NCBI GenBank assembly: GCA_016875335.1
Contig: VGRO01000037.1
Coordinates: forward strand, 1 to 37,843
Reading direction: 5' to 3'
Length of the DNA: 37,843 nt
From: Deltaproteobacteria bacterium
GTDB taxonomy: Bacteria > Myxococcota_A > UBA9042
Part shown: positions 16,456 through 24,735 of the stretch, piece by piece
Numbering within the stretch: the first letter of the stretch is position 1
Layout: every line of letters begins with the position of its first letter
The notes under the pieces: model-generated
Told to the model about the DNA's origin: nothing
Databases searched by the model: none
What the model saw: the letters and a program-made list of their open reading frames with translations, nothing else
Made by a program: the position numbers and the translations under genes

Positions 16456-16846
16456 GCCCTTGCGGACACCCAGTGCGCGGGCCGAAGCGCGCGATCTCGA
16501 CCCAAGATGGAGGGCGTAGGTGAGGGCAGCGCCTGCTGCGCGTAACCATGCACTCCGACACGATTTGTTGTCGGCCGGCAAGCTTCCTGCGGTGTAGCTT
16601 GCGTCGACGCCGCAGTCGACAGACTGCCTCCGGCCCGCCTGTGGGGCGCCTGACACCCTCGGCCTCGCCTGCCGGACGCCTGATTTCGCTCGCTGCGGCA
16701 ATCACTGGTTCGCTGGTCGGGTCGACACCCTCTAGGCAGTGCCCCCGTTTTCGGATACGTTCGCCTGCGTCGCGCCCGCGCCCAGACCGCCGCCCCAAGG
16801 CTGCGACGGCGTGCGGTCCGCGGTCGTCGTCCATGGGGAGGCCGCC
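16456..16846. other. 391-bp gap without a recognised gene
   Basis: Between the 358-residue gene and pgl I see no convincing gene. A short plus-strand frame from 16548 is open but low in recognisable content. The segment is somewhat less GC-rich and contains AAGCTT with GTAGCTTGCG around 16579-16605. No promoter of good quality could be fixed. It probably holds the pgl-gnd promoter. Confidence 0.5.
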
Positions 16847-17644
16847 GTGATCGTCCTGCACCGCCGCGCGCCCGGGTCCGTGCAACCGGTCGTGCACGTC
16901 AGCGCCGATGTGCCCACCGACGCGGCAGAACTGCTGTGCGGCGCCATCCTGGCCGCAGTGCGGCGCAATGGGCGCTGCCGGCTGGCCCTGAGCGGCGGAT
17001 CGACGCCCGGTCCGATTTTCGCCTGGTTGCGCGACCACCTGCCCGCCGCGATCTACCCGCAGCTTTGCGTCACGTGGGCCGACGAACGCGTGTTGCCGTG
17101 CGCGCCGCGCTCCGCTGGGGACTGGCAGGCGTTCGACCCCGACAGCAACCTGCGCCTGGCCTACGACAGGTGGCTGGCCCACGTGCCGATCGACACCCGG
17201 CACGTGTTGCCCATGGCGCTGTCGGATGACGCGCGCGCCGAGACCCTGCGCTTCGGGCGCGCATTCCGCCAGCAATTCGACGGCGCCATCGACGTGGCGC
17301 TGCTGGGCGTCGGACCCGATGGGCACGTCGCGTCGCTGTTTCCCGGTCACCCGGGCTGCGACGTCGACGACCTATGCCTTGCGGTGCACGATAGTCCCAA
17401 ACCGCCCGCCGAGCGCATCACGCTGGCCCTGCCCGTCCTCGACCGCGCACGCGTGGTGGTGGTTGCGGCTACTGGTGCCAACAAGGCGGCGATCCTGGGT
17501 GAGGCGTGGACGGGCGCAAGCGGTGGCGATCGGCTGCCTGTGGCGCGCGTGCGCGGCGGCGGTGATCTGCACTGGGTCATCGACCGCGCGGCGGCAACCG
17601 GGATCGTGGCCGCGGCCATGGCCCAAACCGAGGGGGAACCATGA
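16847..17644 (+). CDS. pgl: 6-phosphogluconolactonase
   Basis: This is a 265-residue enzyme of the glucosamine-isomerase fold that hydrolyses 6-phosphoglucono-lactone in the oxidative pentose phosphate pathway. Diagnostic motifs are LALSGGSTPGPIF, TWADERVLP and LLGVGPDGHVASLFPGHP. The GTG at 16847 is chosen because GGGGAGG lies 5 bases before it and the resulting length fits the family; an in-frame GTG at 16739 would add 36 residues of low-complexity sequence. It overlaps gnd by 4 bp (ATGA), so lactonase and dehydrogenase are coupled. Confidence 0.92.
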   Translation: MIVLHRRAPGSVQPVVHVSADVPTDAAELLCGAILAAVRRNGRCRLALSGGSTPGPIFAWLRDHLPAAIYPQLCVTWADERVLPCAPRSAGDWQAFDPDSNLRLAYDRWLAHVPIDTRHVLPMALSDDARAETLRFGRAFRQQFDGAIDVALLGVGPDGHVASLFPGHPGCDVDDLCLAVHDSPKPPAERITLALPVLDRARVVVVAATGANKAAILGEAWTGASGGDRLPVARVRGGGDLHWVIDRAAATGIVAAAMAQTEGEP

Positions 17645-19065
17645 GCAAGCTCGCCGACATCGGCGTCATTGGCCTGGGCGTCATGGGCGCCGCGCTGGCC
17701 CGCAACTTCCATTCGCGCGGGTTGGTCGTGGCGACGTGGAACCGCGAGACCGACATGGCCGAGGCGTTCACCGCGAAGTACGGCGACGATCGATTCGTGT
17801 CGTCGCCCAGCCTGGCGCAGTTCGTGCAGTCGCTTGAGACGCCGCGCCGGATCATCGTCATGGTGACGGCTGGCCGGCCCGTGGATCTCGTGCTCGAGGC
17901 GCTCGCTCCGCACCTGGGCAACGAAGACATCGTGGTCGACGGTGGCAACACGTTCTTTCGCGATACCGTGCGCCGCGACCAGTGGTGCCGCGCGCGGGGC
18001 TTCCGCTTTGTCGGCATGGGCGTTTCGGGCGGTGAGGAGGGCGCGCTCAAGGGCCCGGCAATGATGCCCGGTGGCGACGTCGAGGCCTGGCAGCGCTTGC
18101 GGCCGGTCCTGGAGCTGGCGTGTGCACGTTCCGAGCACGGCCCGTGCGTGGACCATTGCGGCGCGGGCGGTGCGGGCCACTACGTCAAGATGGTGCACAA
18201 CGGCATCGAATACGCCGACATGCAGATCATCAGCGAGATCTGGACGCTGCTGGCTGGCGGTCTGGGTCGCTCGGGCAAGGCGGCAGCCGACGCGTTTGCC
18301 CGGTGGAATGACACGGAACTGCGCTCGTACCTGGTCGAGGTCACCGCCCTGGTGCTGTCGGTGCAGGACCCGCAGACCGGCGGCCCTTTGGTGGACCAGA
18401 TCCTCGATGCCGCAGGCCAAAAAGGCACCGGGCGCTGGACCGTGGAGCAGGGCTTGGAGCTGGGCATTCCGCTGCCGACGTTGGCGGCAGCCGTCGATGC
18501 CCGCGGCATTTCGTCGAACCTCACCGCCCGTCGGCACGGCTCGGCCACGTTTGGCGATCGCGGCCACGCGGCCATCCACGGACTGGAGGTCGACGACCTG
18601 CGCCGGGCCTTCTACGCCGCGCGGATCGCGAGCTATTCTCAGGGATTTCAGCTCCTGCAGGCCGCGAGTGTCGCCCATGGATTCGGCGCCAATCTCGCCG
18701 CGGTTTCGCGCATCTGGACCGCCGGTTGCATCCTGCGCGCCGCCCTGCTCGACCGCCTGTATGCCGCGCTGGTGCGCAACCCGGCGCTGGAGCTGCTGCA
18801 CCACGACCCGGATCTCGCACAGACGCTCGCCGAGGCCCTGCCTGCACTGCGCAAGACCGTGGTCAAGGCGACGGAGGCCGGCTACGCCATCCCGTGCCTG
18901 TCCTCGGCGCTGGGTTGGCTGGACGGCATGGCGACCGCGCGCGGGTCGGCGGCCCTTATCCAAGCGCAACGCGACTGCTTTGGCGCGCACACGTACAAGC
19001 GCGTGGACGCCCCCGACATCGCAGTGCACTCGCTGTGGGCCGAGCTGCCCAAGTTGGCCGGGTAA
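17641..19065 (+). CDS. gnd: 6-phosphogluconate dehydrogenase, decarboxylating
   Basis: This is a 474-residue NADP-dependent enzyme giving ribulose 5-phosphate and CO2. The Rossmann motif GVIGLGVMGAALARN is at the N-terminus, VVDGGNTFF and GVSGGEEGALKGPAMMPGG follow, and the catalytic Lys183 is in YVKMVHNGIEYADMQ. The length matches the long form found in E. coli. No glucose-6-phosphate dehydrogenase gene is in the window. Its TAA overlaps the ATG of the next gene (TAATG). Confidence 0.96.
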   Translation: MSKLADIGVIGLGVMGAALARNFHSRGLVVATWNRETDMAEAFTAKYGDDRFVSSPSLAQFVQSLETPRRIIVMVTAGRPVDLVLEALAPHLGNEDIVVDGGNTFFRDTVRRDQWCRARGFRFVGMGVSGGEEGALKGPAMMPGGDVEAWQRLRPVLELACARSEHGPCVDHCGAGGAGHYVKMVHNGIEYADMQIISEIWTLLAGGLGRSGKAAADAFARWNDTELRSYLVEVTALVLSVQDPQTGGPLVDQILDAAGQKGTGRWTVEQGLELGIPLPTLAAAVDARGISSNLTARRHGSATFGDRGHAAIHGLEVDDLRRAFYAARIASYSQGFQLLQAASVAHGFGANLAAVSRIWTAGCILRAALLDRLYAALVRNPALELLHHDPDLAQTLAEALPALRKTVVKATEAGYAIPCLSSALGWLDGMATARGSAALIQAQRDCFGAHTYKRVDAPDIAVHSLWAELPKLAG

Positions 19066-19808
19066 TGGCCAGGATTGCGGCCGGGGCGGCTGCAATCTGT
19101 GCGCCATGGCTGCTGTTGGGGTGCGCGGTGACTGCGCCGCCCTCAGCGACCGCCCAGTCGGGTCCTGGTGCCAATTTTGGTTCCCCAGGCGCCGCCGCCG
19201 ATGCGACTGGAGGTTCCGATGCCAAGAGCTCCGACGGTGCAATCGCCGACGTCGGCGCAGATGCGGGCGGTCCTGCGGCGGACAGCGCGGTGGCGGAATT
19301 GCAGCGGGGCGCCGACGCGGAGGTCCATCTCGGGGACGTGCCGGTCGTCGACGACAGCGATCCGGTAGATGTGCCTGCATCGCTCGACGCGACCGGCGAA
19401 GTCGCACCCCAACCCGACGTCGTGCTGGCCGACAGCAAACCCGACGCGAAGGTCGACGCCACCAAAGACGCCGCGAGCGACGGGGCCGGGACACCCACCT
19501 TTGCCGCGGTCTTCGACGGCGTGATCAAGAAGTACGCTTGCAACTCTCCGTACTGCCACGGCGATCAAATCGGCGCTACCTCGGCCACGGCTTATCCCAA
19601 AGTCATGGCCTGGACTGCGGCCAGCAAGGGTTGCAAAGGCAAGCCGGCGGTCGTCGCTGGCAACGCCCAGGCCAGCTTGCTGTGGACCAAGATCGCGCCC
19701 GCCGTCGCAACTTGCGACGAGAAGATGCCGCCGGGTGGTGGCGCTGGCGTATCGGCCCAGGATGCGCAGTTGGTCGCGGACTGGATCGCCGCCGGCGCAA
19801 AGCCGTGA
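19065..19808 (+). CDS. Lipoprotein with CX4CH cytochrome-like domain
   Basis: This is a 247-residue protein. Cys20 in LLLGCAV is a clear lipobox. Residues about 40-145 are an Ala/Asp-rich tether with almost no aromatic residues. The C-terminal 90 residues carry CNSPYCH (159-165), a CX4CH variant of the usual CX2CH heme site, and later EKMPPGGG with Met221, the usual place of the axial Met, followed by the LVADWIAAGA ending of small cytochrome c domains. Similar domains with a longer C-to-CH spacing occur in Myxococcota lipoproteins, where heme binding is not always shown. The ATG overlaps the gnd stop, so it is co-translated with gnd although its function looks unrelated. Confidence 0.82.
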   Translation: MARIAAGAAAICAPWLLLGCAVTAPPSATAQSGPGANFGSPGAAADATGGSDAKSSDGAIADVGADAGGPAADSAVAELQRGADAEVHLGDVPVVDDSDPVDVPASLDATGEVAPQPDVVLADSKPDAKVDATKDAASDGAGTPTFAAVFDGVIKKYACNSPYCHGDQIGATSATAYPKVMAWTAASKGCKGKPAVVAGNAQASLLWTKIAPAVATCDEKMPPGGGAGVSAQDAQLVADWIAAGAKP

Positions 19809-19818
19809 AAATAATAGA

Positions 19819-21384
19819 CTACTGACAGCGTGGCCCGCCCGGCGCCAGCGCACAGGTCATGCCCTTGGCCTTGCAGTCGTAGGCGGCGGGCTGCTTGGCC
19901 TCGCAGAACCACACCTCGCTGCCGTTGCATTTGGCCTTGGCGCTGCACGACCCGCCCTCCGTGCAGACCGCGACGTTGCACCCTTGGCCCTCGGGACAGG
20001 ATTTCTCGAAGAGCGCGAACTGATTCTCGACCGCGCAGACCAGGCCCGGGCCGCACGGCGTGTGCAGGGTGTCGCCGCCGACACACGTCAGGGCCGCGCC
20101 GTCTTTGCAACTGGCGACGAAGTCCTTGGACACGCATGGGTAGTCGGGCGGTCCGGCGCACGCGCCGGAGATCGAGCCTGCGCCTTGCTGGCAGGCGCCG
20201 ACCACCGTTGCGCAATCGACCTTTTCAGTCCACGACTTGCCGTCTGCCAGGGTCGAGCACTTGGTCGCGACGCCGCCCATGCAGGTCACCGCGCTGGCCG
20301 GCGTGCACGGGCCTGCAGCGATGCAGTGGGCCGCGCCGCCGCCAGCGGTGCACGCCATCGCCAGCGCCTTGCAGTGGACGGCGAGCGGCACGCCGGAGAG
20401 GCACTGCCACGCCACGTCGCCCGAGCAGCCGGCCGGCGCCGAGGTGCACTTGGGTTGGGCAAAGAAGTACAGGCACTCGCCAAGCGCCGCGCAGGTCGTG
20501 GCCGCCGCTGCGCACGACAGGTTCTCGGCGATGCCGGTGAACGCCAAATCAGCGACGGAAAGGGCTTTTCCCTTGGTCAACCCCGCAGCGAAGGGGCCGG
20601 GCGCCAGGACACCGCGCACGCACGCCTCGTGGCCGGGCCCGCCAAAGCACTTGGAATAGCGGGCACATGCATCGTTGGCCGCTGCGTGCTTGGCCTTTGG
20701 CACACCGCAGGTGGTCGCGACCCCGCCGCCCGGCGACAGGGACGCCGAGCACAGCCCGAAACCGCAGTGCTGCAGCGCCGTCCACGCGCCGTTGTTGCAC
20801 TCGACCCGGTACTTGCCGTCGGGCGAGCAGGTGACCGCGCCATCCTGGCCGTAACAACCCGAACCCGGCGCACCGCCCAGCGGTGGCGACCACGACCCGG
20901 CCGTGCCGTCCTGTGTTTCGGCCTGGGGTTGCCCATCGGAACCGCCGTCGCTGTCCGGTGCCTCGCCACCGAGGTCCAGGTCCGGCGCCGACCCTCCGTC
21001 GGCCCCATCGGCGGTCGCGTCCGCCACCGGTGCATCCGGGTCACCGTCCACTGGATCCGGGTCGGCCACATCGGTCCGGTCGGCATCAGGACCGACTGCG
21101 GTGTCACTGGCTTGGGACGCTGCGTCGGCCGGCGGGCCGAACTCTGCGCCAGAGCCTTCGGCAACCGTCGCGTCGACGACGTCGGGCGGCGCGGTGGCTG
21201 TGTCGGCAAGCGCCGCGTCGAGCGCACCGTCGGGCGTCGCGGGCACGAACTCACCTTTGCCGCTGGCTGCGTCCAAACCAGACAACCCTTGAAAATCCAG
21301 GCCGTTCGGAGTTGGCGGAGCTGCCGGAGCCGCACAGCCCAAGACCAAACTGGCCAGGGCGGCGGCGACCTTGCGTTTCGGCAT
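19819..21384 (-). CDS. Cys-rich surface lipoprotein, 521 residues
   Basis: Cys17 in SLVLGCAAP is a clear lipobox. Residues about 45-165 form an Asp/Ala/Pro-rich tether. From about 180 to the end there are about 40 cysteines in irregular repeats such as DGKYRVECNNGAWTALQHC and CNGSEVWFCEAKQPAAYDC, a pattern of 'G..V..C..G.W....C' that recurs about every 40-60 residues. No enzymatic domain is visible. It converges on the CX4CH lipoprotein gene with only 10 bp between the stops, and it lies 14 bp after the large di-heme fusion gene upstream, so the two are probably cotranscribed. The function is unknown; surface binding is likely. Confidence 0.8.
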   Translation of the reverse strand: MPKRKVAAALASLVLGCAAPAAPPTPNGLDFQGLSGLDAASGKGEFVPATPDGALDAALADTATAPPDVVDATVAEGSGAEFGPPADAASQASDTAVGPDADRTDVADPDPVDGDPDAPVADATADGADGGSAPDLDLGGEAPDSDGGSDGQPQAETQDGTAGSWSPPLGGAPGSGCYGQDGAVTCSPDGKYRVECNNGAWTALQHCGFGLCSASLSPGGGVATTCGVPKAKHAAANDACARYSKCFGGPGHEACVRGVLAPGPFAAGLTKGKALSVADLAFTGIAENLSCAAAATTCAALGECLYFFAQPKCTSAPAGCSGDVAWQCLSGVPLAVHCKALAMACTAGGGAAHCIAAGPCTPASAVTCMGGVATKCSTLADGKSWTEKVDCATVVGACQQGAGSISGACAGPPDYPCVSKDFVASCKDGAALTCVGGDTLHTPCGPGLVCAVENQFALFEKSCPEGQGCNVAVCTEGGSCSAKAKCNGSEVWFCEAKQPAAYDCKAKGMTCALAPGGPRCQ

Positions 21385-21398
21385 GGAGTTTCGACGGT

Positions 21399-24300
21399 TC
21401 AGAGCGTCAGCAGGTAGGCCACGAGGTCGTCGAGCTGCTGATCATTCAAATGGCTGGTCTTGCCCATTGTGCTCGCCGTTTTCTGCAACGCCTGCTTGAG
21501 CGTGGCGGCACTGCCGTCGTGCAGGTAGGGCGCCGAGTACCACAGGCCGCGCAAGCTCGGCGTGTTGTAGAGGATCTTGGTCGGCTTGCCGTTGGCCTGC
21601 GCGACCTGGATCTCCACGCTGGTCGCCGTGCCGACGTCGTGCTGTGCGCCATCGGTCAAGTTGCCGGGAACATGGCACTTGGTGCACGCAGTGGCCGGAT
21701 CCTCGAAGAGCTTCTTGCCGGCCAACTGCTGCTCGGTCAGGCCGTCGGCCTTCTTGTGCGGATTGGGCGGCGCCTTGAGTCCCTCGATCAAGAATTTGAC
21801 CAGGCCGTCGAGTTCGCCTGGCAGCAGGCCAGATCCGCCCATGCGTCCTGTCGTGCTGACGATGTTGTCGTGCAGCGTGTACTTGCTGCCGAGCCAGTTG
21901 AATGGCGCGGTGTCGGCCAAACGCTCCGCGAGCGCTGGCGTCTGCCGCGGTCCCTCGGCCACGAACCACACCTGCTTGTCCTCGGTGCCGTCGATGTGGC
22001 AGGTCGCGCATGCAAAGCGGTTCGACGCCGAGAGCCGCGAATTGTTCGCATAGTGGAACACTTTGCGCCCCAACTGCGCTTCGGCTGACAGCGGATCCTT
22101 GCCGTACGATGCAGTCTTGCCGGCCTTGAGCAGCATCGGCGCCATCTTGGGCAGCTTGGCCGGATCGGCCTCGACCGCGACCGCCTTGTCTGCCAGTGCA
22201 ACGAGCGGCGTCAGGTCCACTTCACTGACCGTGAATGCGTGGGCGTTGAGCACGTACAGCAGCTTGCCGTTGCCCGAGATCGCCAGCGCCTTGGGACCGT
22301 CGCCCACCTTGATGTCGGCGACCGGCCACTGCATCGGGTCCGGGGCGGCACCGTTGAAGACGGCGACGTTGTTGGTGCCCTTGGCCGCGACGAACACCAG
22401 CGATGCTGTGGGCGAGTACACCACGTCGAGCGGTTGGTCGAAGCGCGCCAAGAAGTTGCGCCCGGAGGCCACGTCGAGCACGGATCCGCCGCCGGAGACC
22501 GTGGGCTGCAGCGTGTTGTTGGTGCCGATCTTGGAGATCGTCAGTTCATAGGGCCGGACCGGGGTGCCCACGCACGGCGGATCGCCCGGTGGCGGAGGTA
22601 CCGGCACCTTGCTGCAGGTCGATCCGTAGCCGCCTGAACACTTGACCACGAACTGCTGGGGTGCCTCGGGCGGCTTGATGCCGACCGACGACAACACATC
22701 TTGCGCCGAGCCTGAGGCCACCAACACGTGGGGCACCAGCATGCTGCCGGTCTCGGGCTCGAACGCCATGCAGTTGGCGCGGCTCGCGACGCGCACCTTC
22801 TTGGTGACCAGATCCTGGCAGGCGGGGACAGGGTTGGCGACGCGCAGGTCGACGGTGGGCGCCTTGGCGTCGAGCTTGTAGGGCTTCTGCATGAACGACG
22901 CAGGCGTGGACGCGCTGACCTTGCCATCGCCGTGCACGGAATACACCATGCCGCCCGGCGACATGCCGATGGCCTTGGGCCTTGCGGCCGTGAAGGCGCG
23001 CTGCTTCTCCGCACCCGTGGCCGGGTCCAAGGCCGCGATGGCATCTTCTCCGGCGAGGCTGACGTAGAGCGTCGCTTCATCCGCGCTCATCGCCAGCCCC
23101 CACGGCTCCAGGCCGACCTTCCACGCGGCGTCGGGCTTTGCCATTGCCCACGGCATGCGGCTGACGGTGCCTGCGTCGCGGGACGCCACATAGACCGTTC
23201 CCTTGCTGTCGACCACCAGTGTTTCGGGTCGGCCACCAACTGCGATGGTCGCCTGCACTGCCAACGTCAGCCGGTCCATCACAACCACTGCGCCGTTGTC
23301 TGTGTCCACCAAGAACAGCGTGTTGCCATGCAGTTTGAGCGGCTTGCCCTGCAGCCATGGCTGCAGCGCCGGCTTGATCGACGGCCGCGGCGCGCCCGGC
23401 AGGATCGTCGGTGAACCCGCAGGCAGCTTGTCGAAGTCGGGCGAGAGCATCGTCACCGGCTTGCAGTCCTTGGCACACGAACTGGGCTCGTCGCCGTCGC
23501 ACAGGCCGTCGCCGCACACCACCGTCGCCACGGCGCACGCCCCCTGTTTGCAGATCTCCTTGGCGGAGCACGCCGTCACCGCGCTGTGCCCTGTGCCGGT
23601 CGCGTTGCACTTGGCCACCGAGTTGCCGTCGCAGAACACCTCGCCGGCCACGCAGGTCACCGCAGCGCAGGCGCCCTCGAGGCACGCCTGGCCCGTCGCG
23701 CACGAGGTGATCGTCCAACTGGTACCCACGCCCGCGCAGTGGGCGACGTTGACGCCGTCGCACCCCTTCTGGCCAGGCTCGCACACGTATTGCGCGCACG
23801 CGCCGTCGAGGCACGCCTGGCCCTTCGCGGCGCAGTCGGCTTGCACGGCCTCATGCAGTCCTTTGCCGTCGCACAGCACAACCTTGCCGCCCTTGCAGGT
23901 CGCCGTACCCGCAGCGCAGACCTGCGGCACGCATGCGGGCTTGCCGCTCTGCACGTCGACGTCGCACGCCTGGTCACTTGCGCATGGCTCTTGTTGCCAG
24001 CCCTGACCGTCCGCGGCGCAGGTGGCGAGCACGTTGCCGGCGCACTGCGTCGAGCCGGGTTGGCACGCGAACGGCACGCACTGGCCGCCGACGCAGGCCT
24101 CGCTGGCACCGCACACCCCCGCGTGGACGCGCGAAACGCCGCGGGCGCTGCACTGCACGATGGTCTTGCCGTCGCAGCTGCGACTGCCCGGCTGGCAGAT
24201 GAGGTTGCGGCACTGGCCGTCTTCGCACGCCGCGCCCGGCGCACAAGCCGTGTCCTGCCACGCCGATCCGTCGGTCGCGCAGACCCTGGTGGCAGTCAAG

Positions 24301-24587
24301 CCGTTGCACGTCGCAAGGTGTGGCGTGCACACGGGGGCGCGATTCGTCGCTCCACCGCCACGGGGTTGCGCCGTGTGGTCGCCGCCCGATGCCGCGAGTT
24401 GGCCGTTGCCGGCAAAGCCATGTGGGTTGGGTGCCTTGGTCGCGTCGGCCGCCGGATCGGCCGCACAGCCGGGGAGTGCAGCGCCCGCGAGCGCGCCAGC
24501 GAAGGCGAGGCCCCACTGCACTGCACATGGCCGTCGAGTCGAATGGCCGACGCCGCCCGCGCCATTCCGCTTTTGCTTCCCTTGCAT
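21399..24587 (-). CDS. Cys-rich repeat / beta-propeller / di-heme peroxidase fusion lipoprotein
   Basis: This is a 1062-residue protein in three parts. After the lipid Cys41 (AALPGCAAD) and a short tether, six Cys-rich repeats of about 44 residues run from Cys87 to about 355 (pattern C-x-PG...C-x-G...C.....C....AC..G.C), closed by CGDGLCDGDEPSSC. Residues about 400-800 have YVTN-type propeller features (VGGRPETLVVDSKGTVYVAS, LYVSLAGEDAIAALD, LLYVLNAHAFTVSEVD). Residues about 820-1062 resemble di-heme cytochrome c peroxidase, with CATCH at 860-864 and CTKCH at 968-972, then TPSLRGLWYSAPYLHDG. The start at 24587 is chosen for AGGGGG upstream. It is likely a surface-anchored redox protein; the substrate is unknown. 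Confidence 0.88.
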   Translation of the reverse strand: MQGKQKRNGAGGVGHSTRRPCAVQWGLAFAGALAGAALPGCAADPAADATKAPNPHGFAGNGQLAASGGDHTAQPRGGGATNRAPVCTPHLATCNGLTATRVCATDGSAWQDTACAPGAACEDGQCRNLICQPGSRSCDGKTIVQCSARGVSRVHAGVCGASEACVGGQCVPFACQPGSTQCAGNVLATCAADGQGWQQEPCASDQACDVDVQSGKPACVPQVCAAGTATCKGGKVVLCDGKGLHEAVQADCAAKGQACLDGACAQYVCEPGQKGCDGVNVAHCAGVGTSWTITSCATGQACLEGACAAVTCVAGEVFCDGNSVAKCNATGTGHSAVTACSAKEICKQGACAVATVVCGDGLCDGDEPSSCAKDCKPVTMLSPDFDKLPAGSPTILPGAPRPSIKPALQPWLQGKPLKLHGNTLFLVDTDNGAVVVMDRLTLAVQATIAVGGRPETLVVDSKGTVYVASRDAGTVSRMPWAMAKPDAAWKVGLEPWGLAMSADEATLYVSLAGEDAIAALDPATGAEKQRAFTAARPKAIGMSPGGMVYSVHGDGKVSASTPASFMQKPYKLDAKAPTVDLRVANPVPACQDLVTKKVRVASRANCMAFEPETGSMLVPHVLVASGSAQDVLSSVGIKPPEAPQQFVVKCSGGYGSTCSKVPVPPPPGDPPCVGTPVRPYELTISKIGTNNTLQPTVSGGGSVLDVASGRNFLARFDQPLDVVYSPTASLVFVAAKGTNNVAVFNGAAPDPMQWPVADIKVGDGPKALAISGNGKLLYVLNAHAFTVSEVDLTPLVALADKAVAVEADPAKLPKMAPMLLKAGKTASYGKDPLSAEAQLGRKVFHYANNSRLSASNRFACATCHIDGTEDKQVWFVAEGPRQTPALAERLADTAPFNWLGSKYTLHDNIVSTTGRMGGSGLLPGELDGLVKFLIEGLKAPPNPHKKADGLTEQQLAGKKLFEDPATACTKCHVPGNLTDGAQHDVGTATSVEIQVAQANGKPTKILYNTPSLRGLWYSAPYLHDGSAATLKQALQKTASTMGKTSHLNDQQLDDLVAYLLTL

Positions 24588-24735
24588 GATGCCCCCTGCC
24601 AAAGGTGCACGCCCTGCCCGCAGATTGCGCCCGATCCGCGCCGAAGGCAAGGCGAAAATGGCGGCGCGCAGCACTTGGCGGCGTTTGGGGTGTGCGGACC
24701 CCAGGTCCAGTGATTTCCCCTACGACTTCAACGCG

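Noticed and set aside
16717..16736. GACACCCTCT resembling part of the 16-bp arm at 284-299
   Set aside because: Only nine contiguous bases match (ACACCCTCT), and there is no partner arm nearby.
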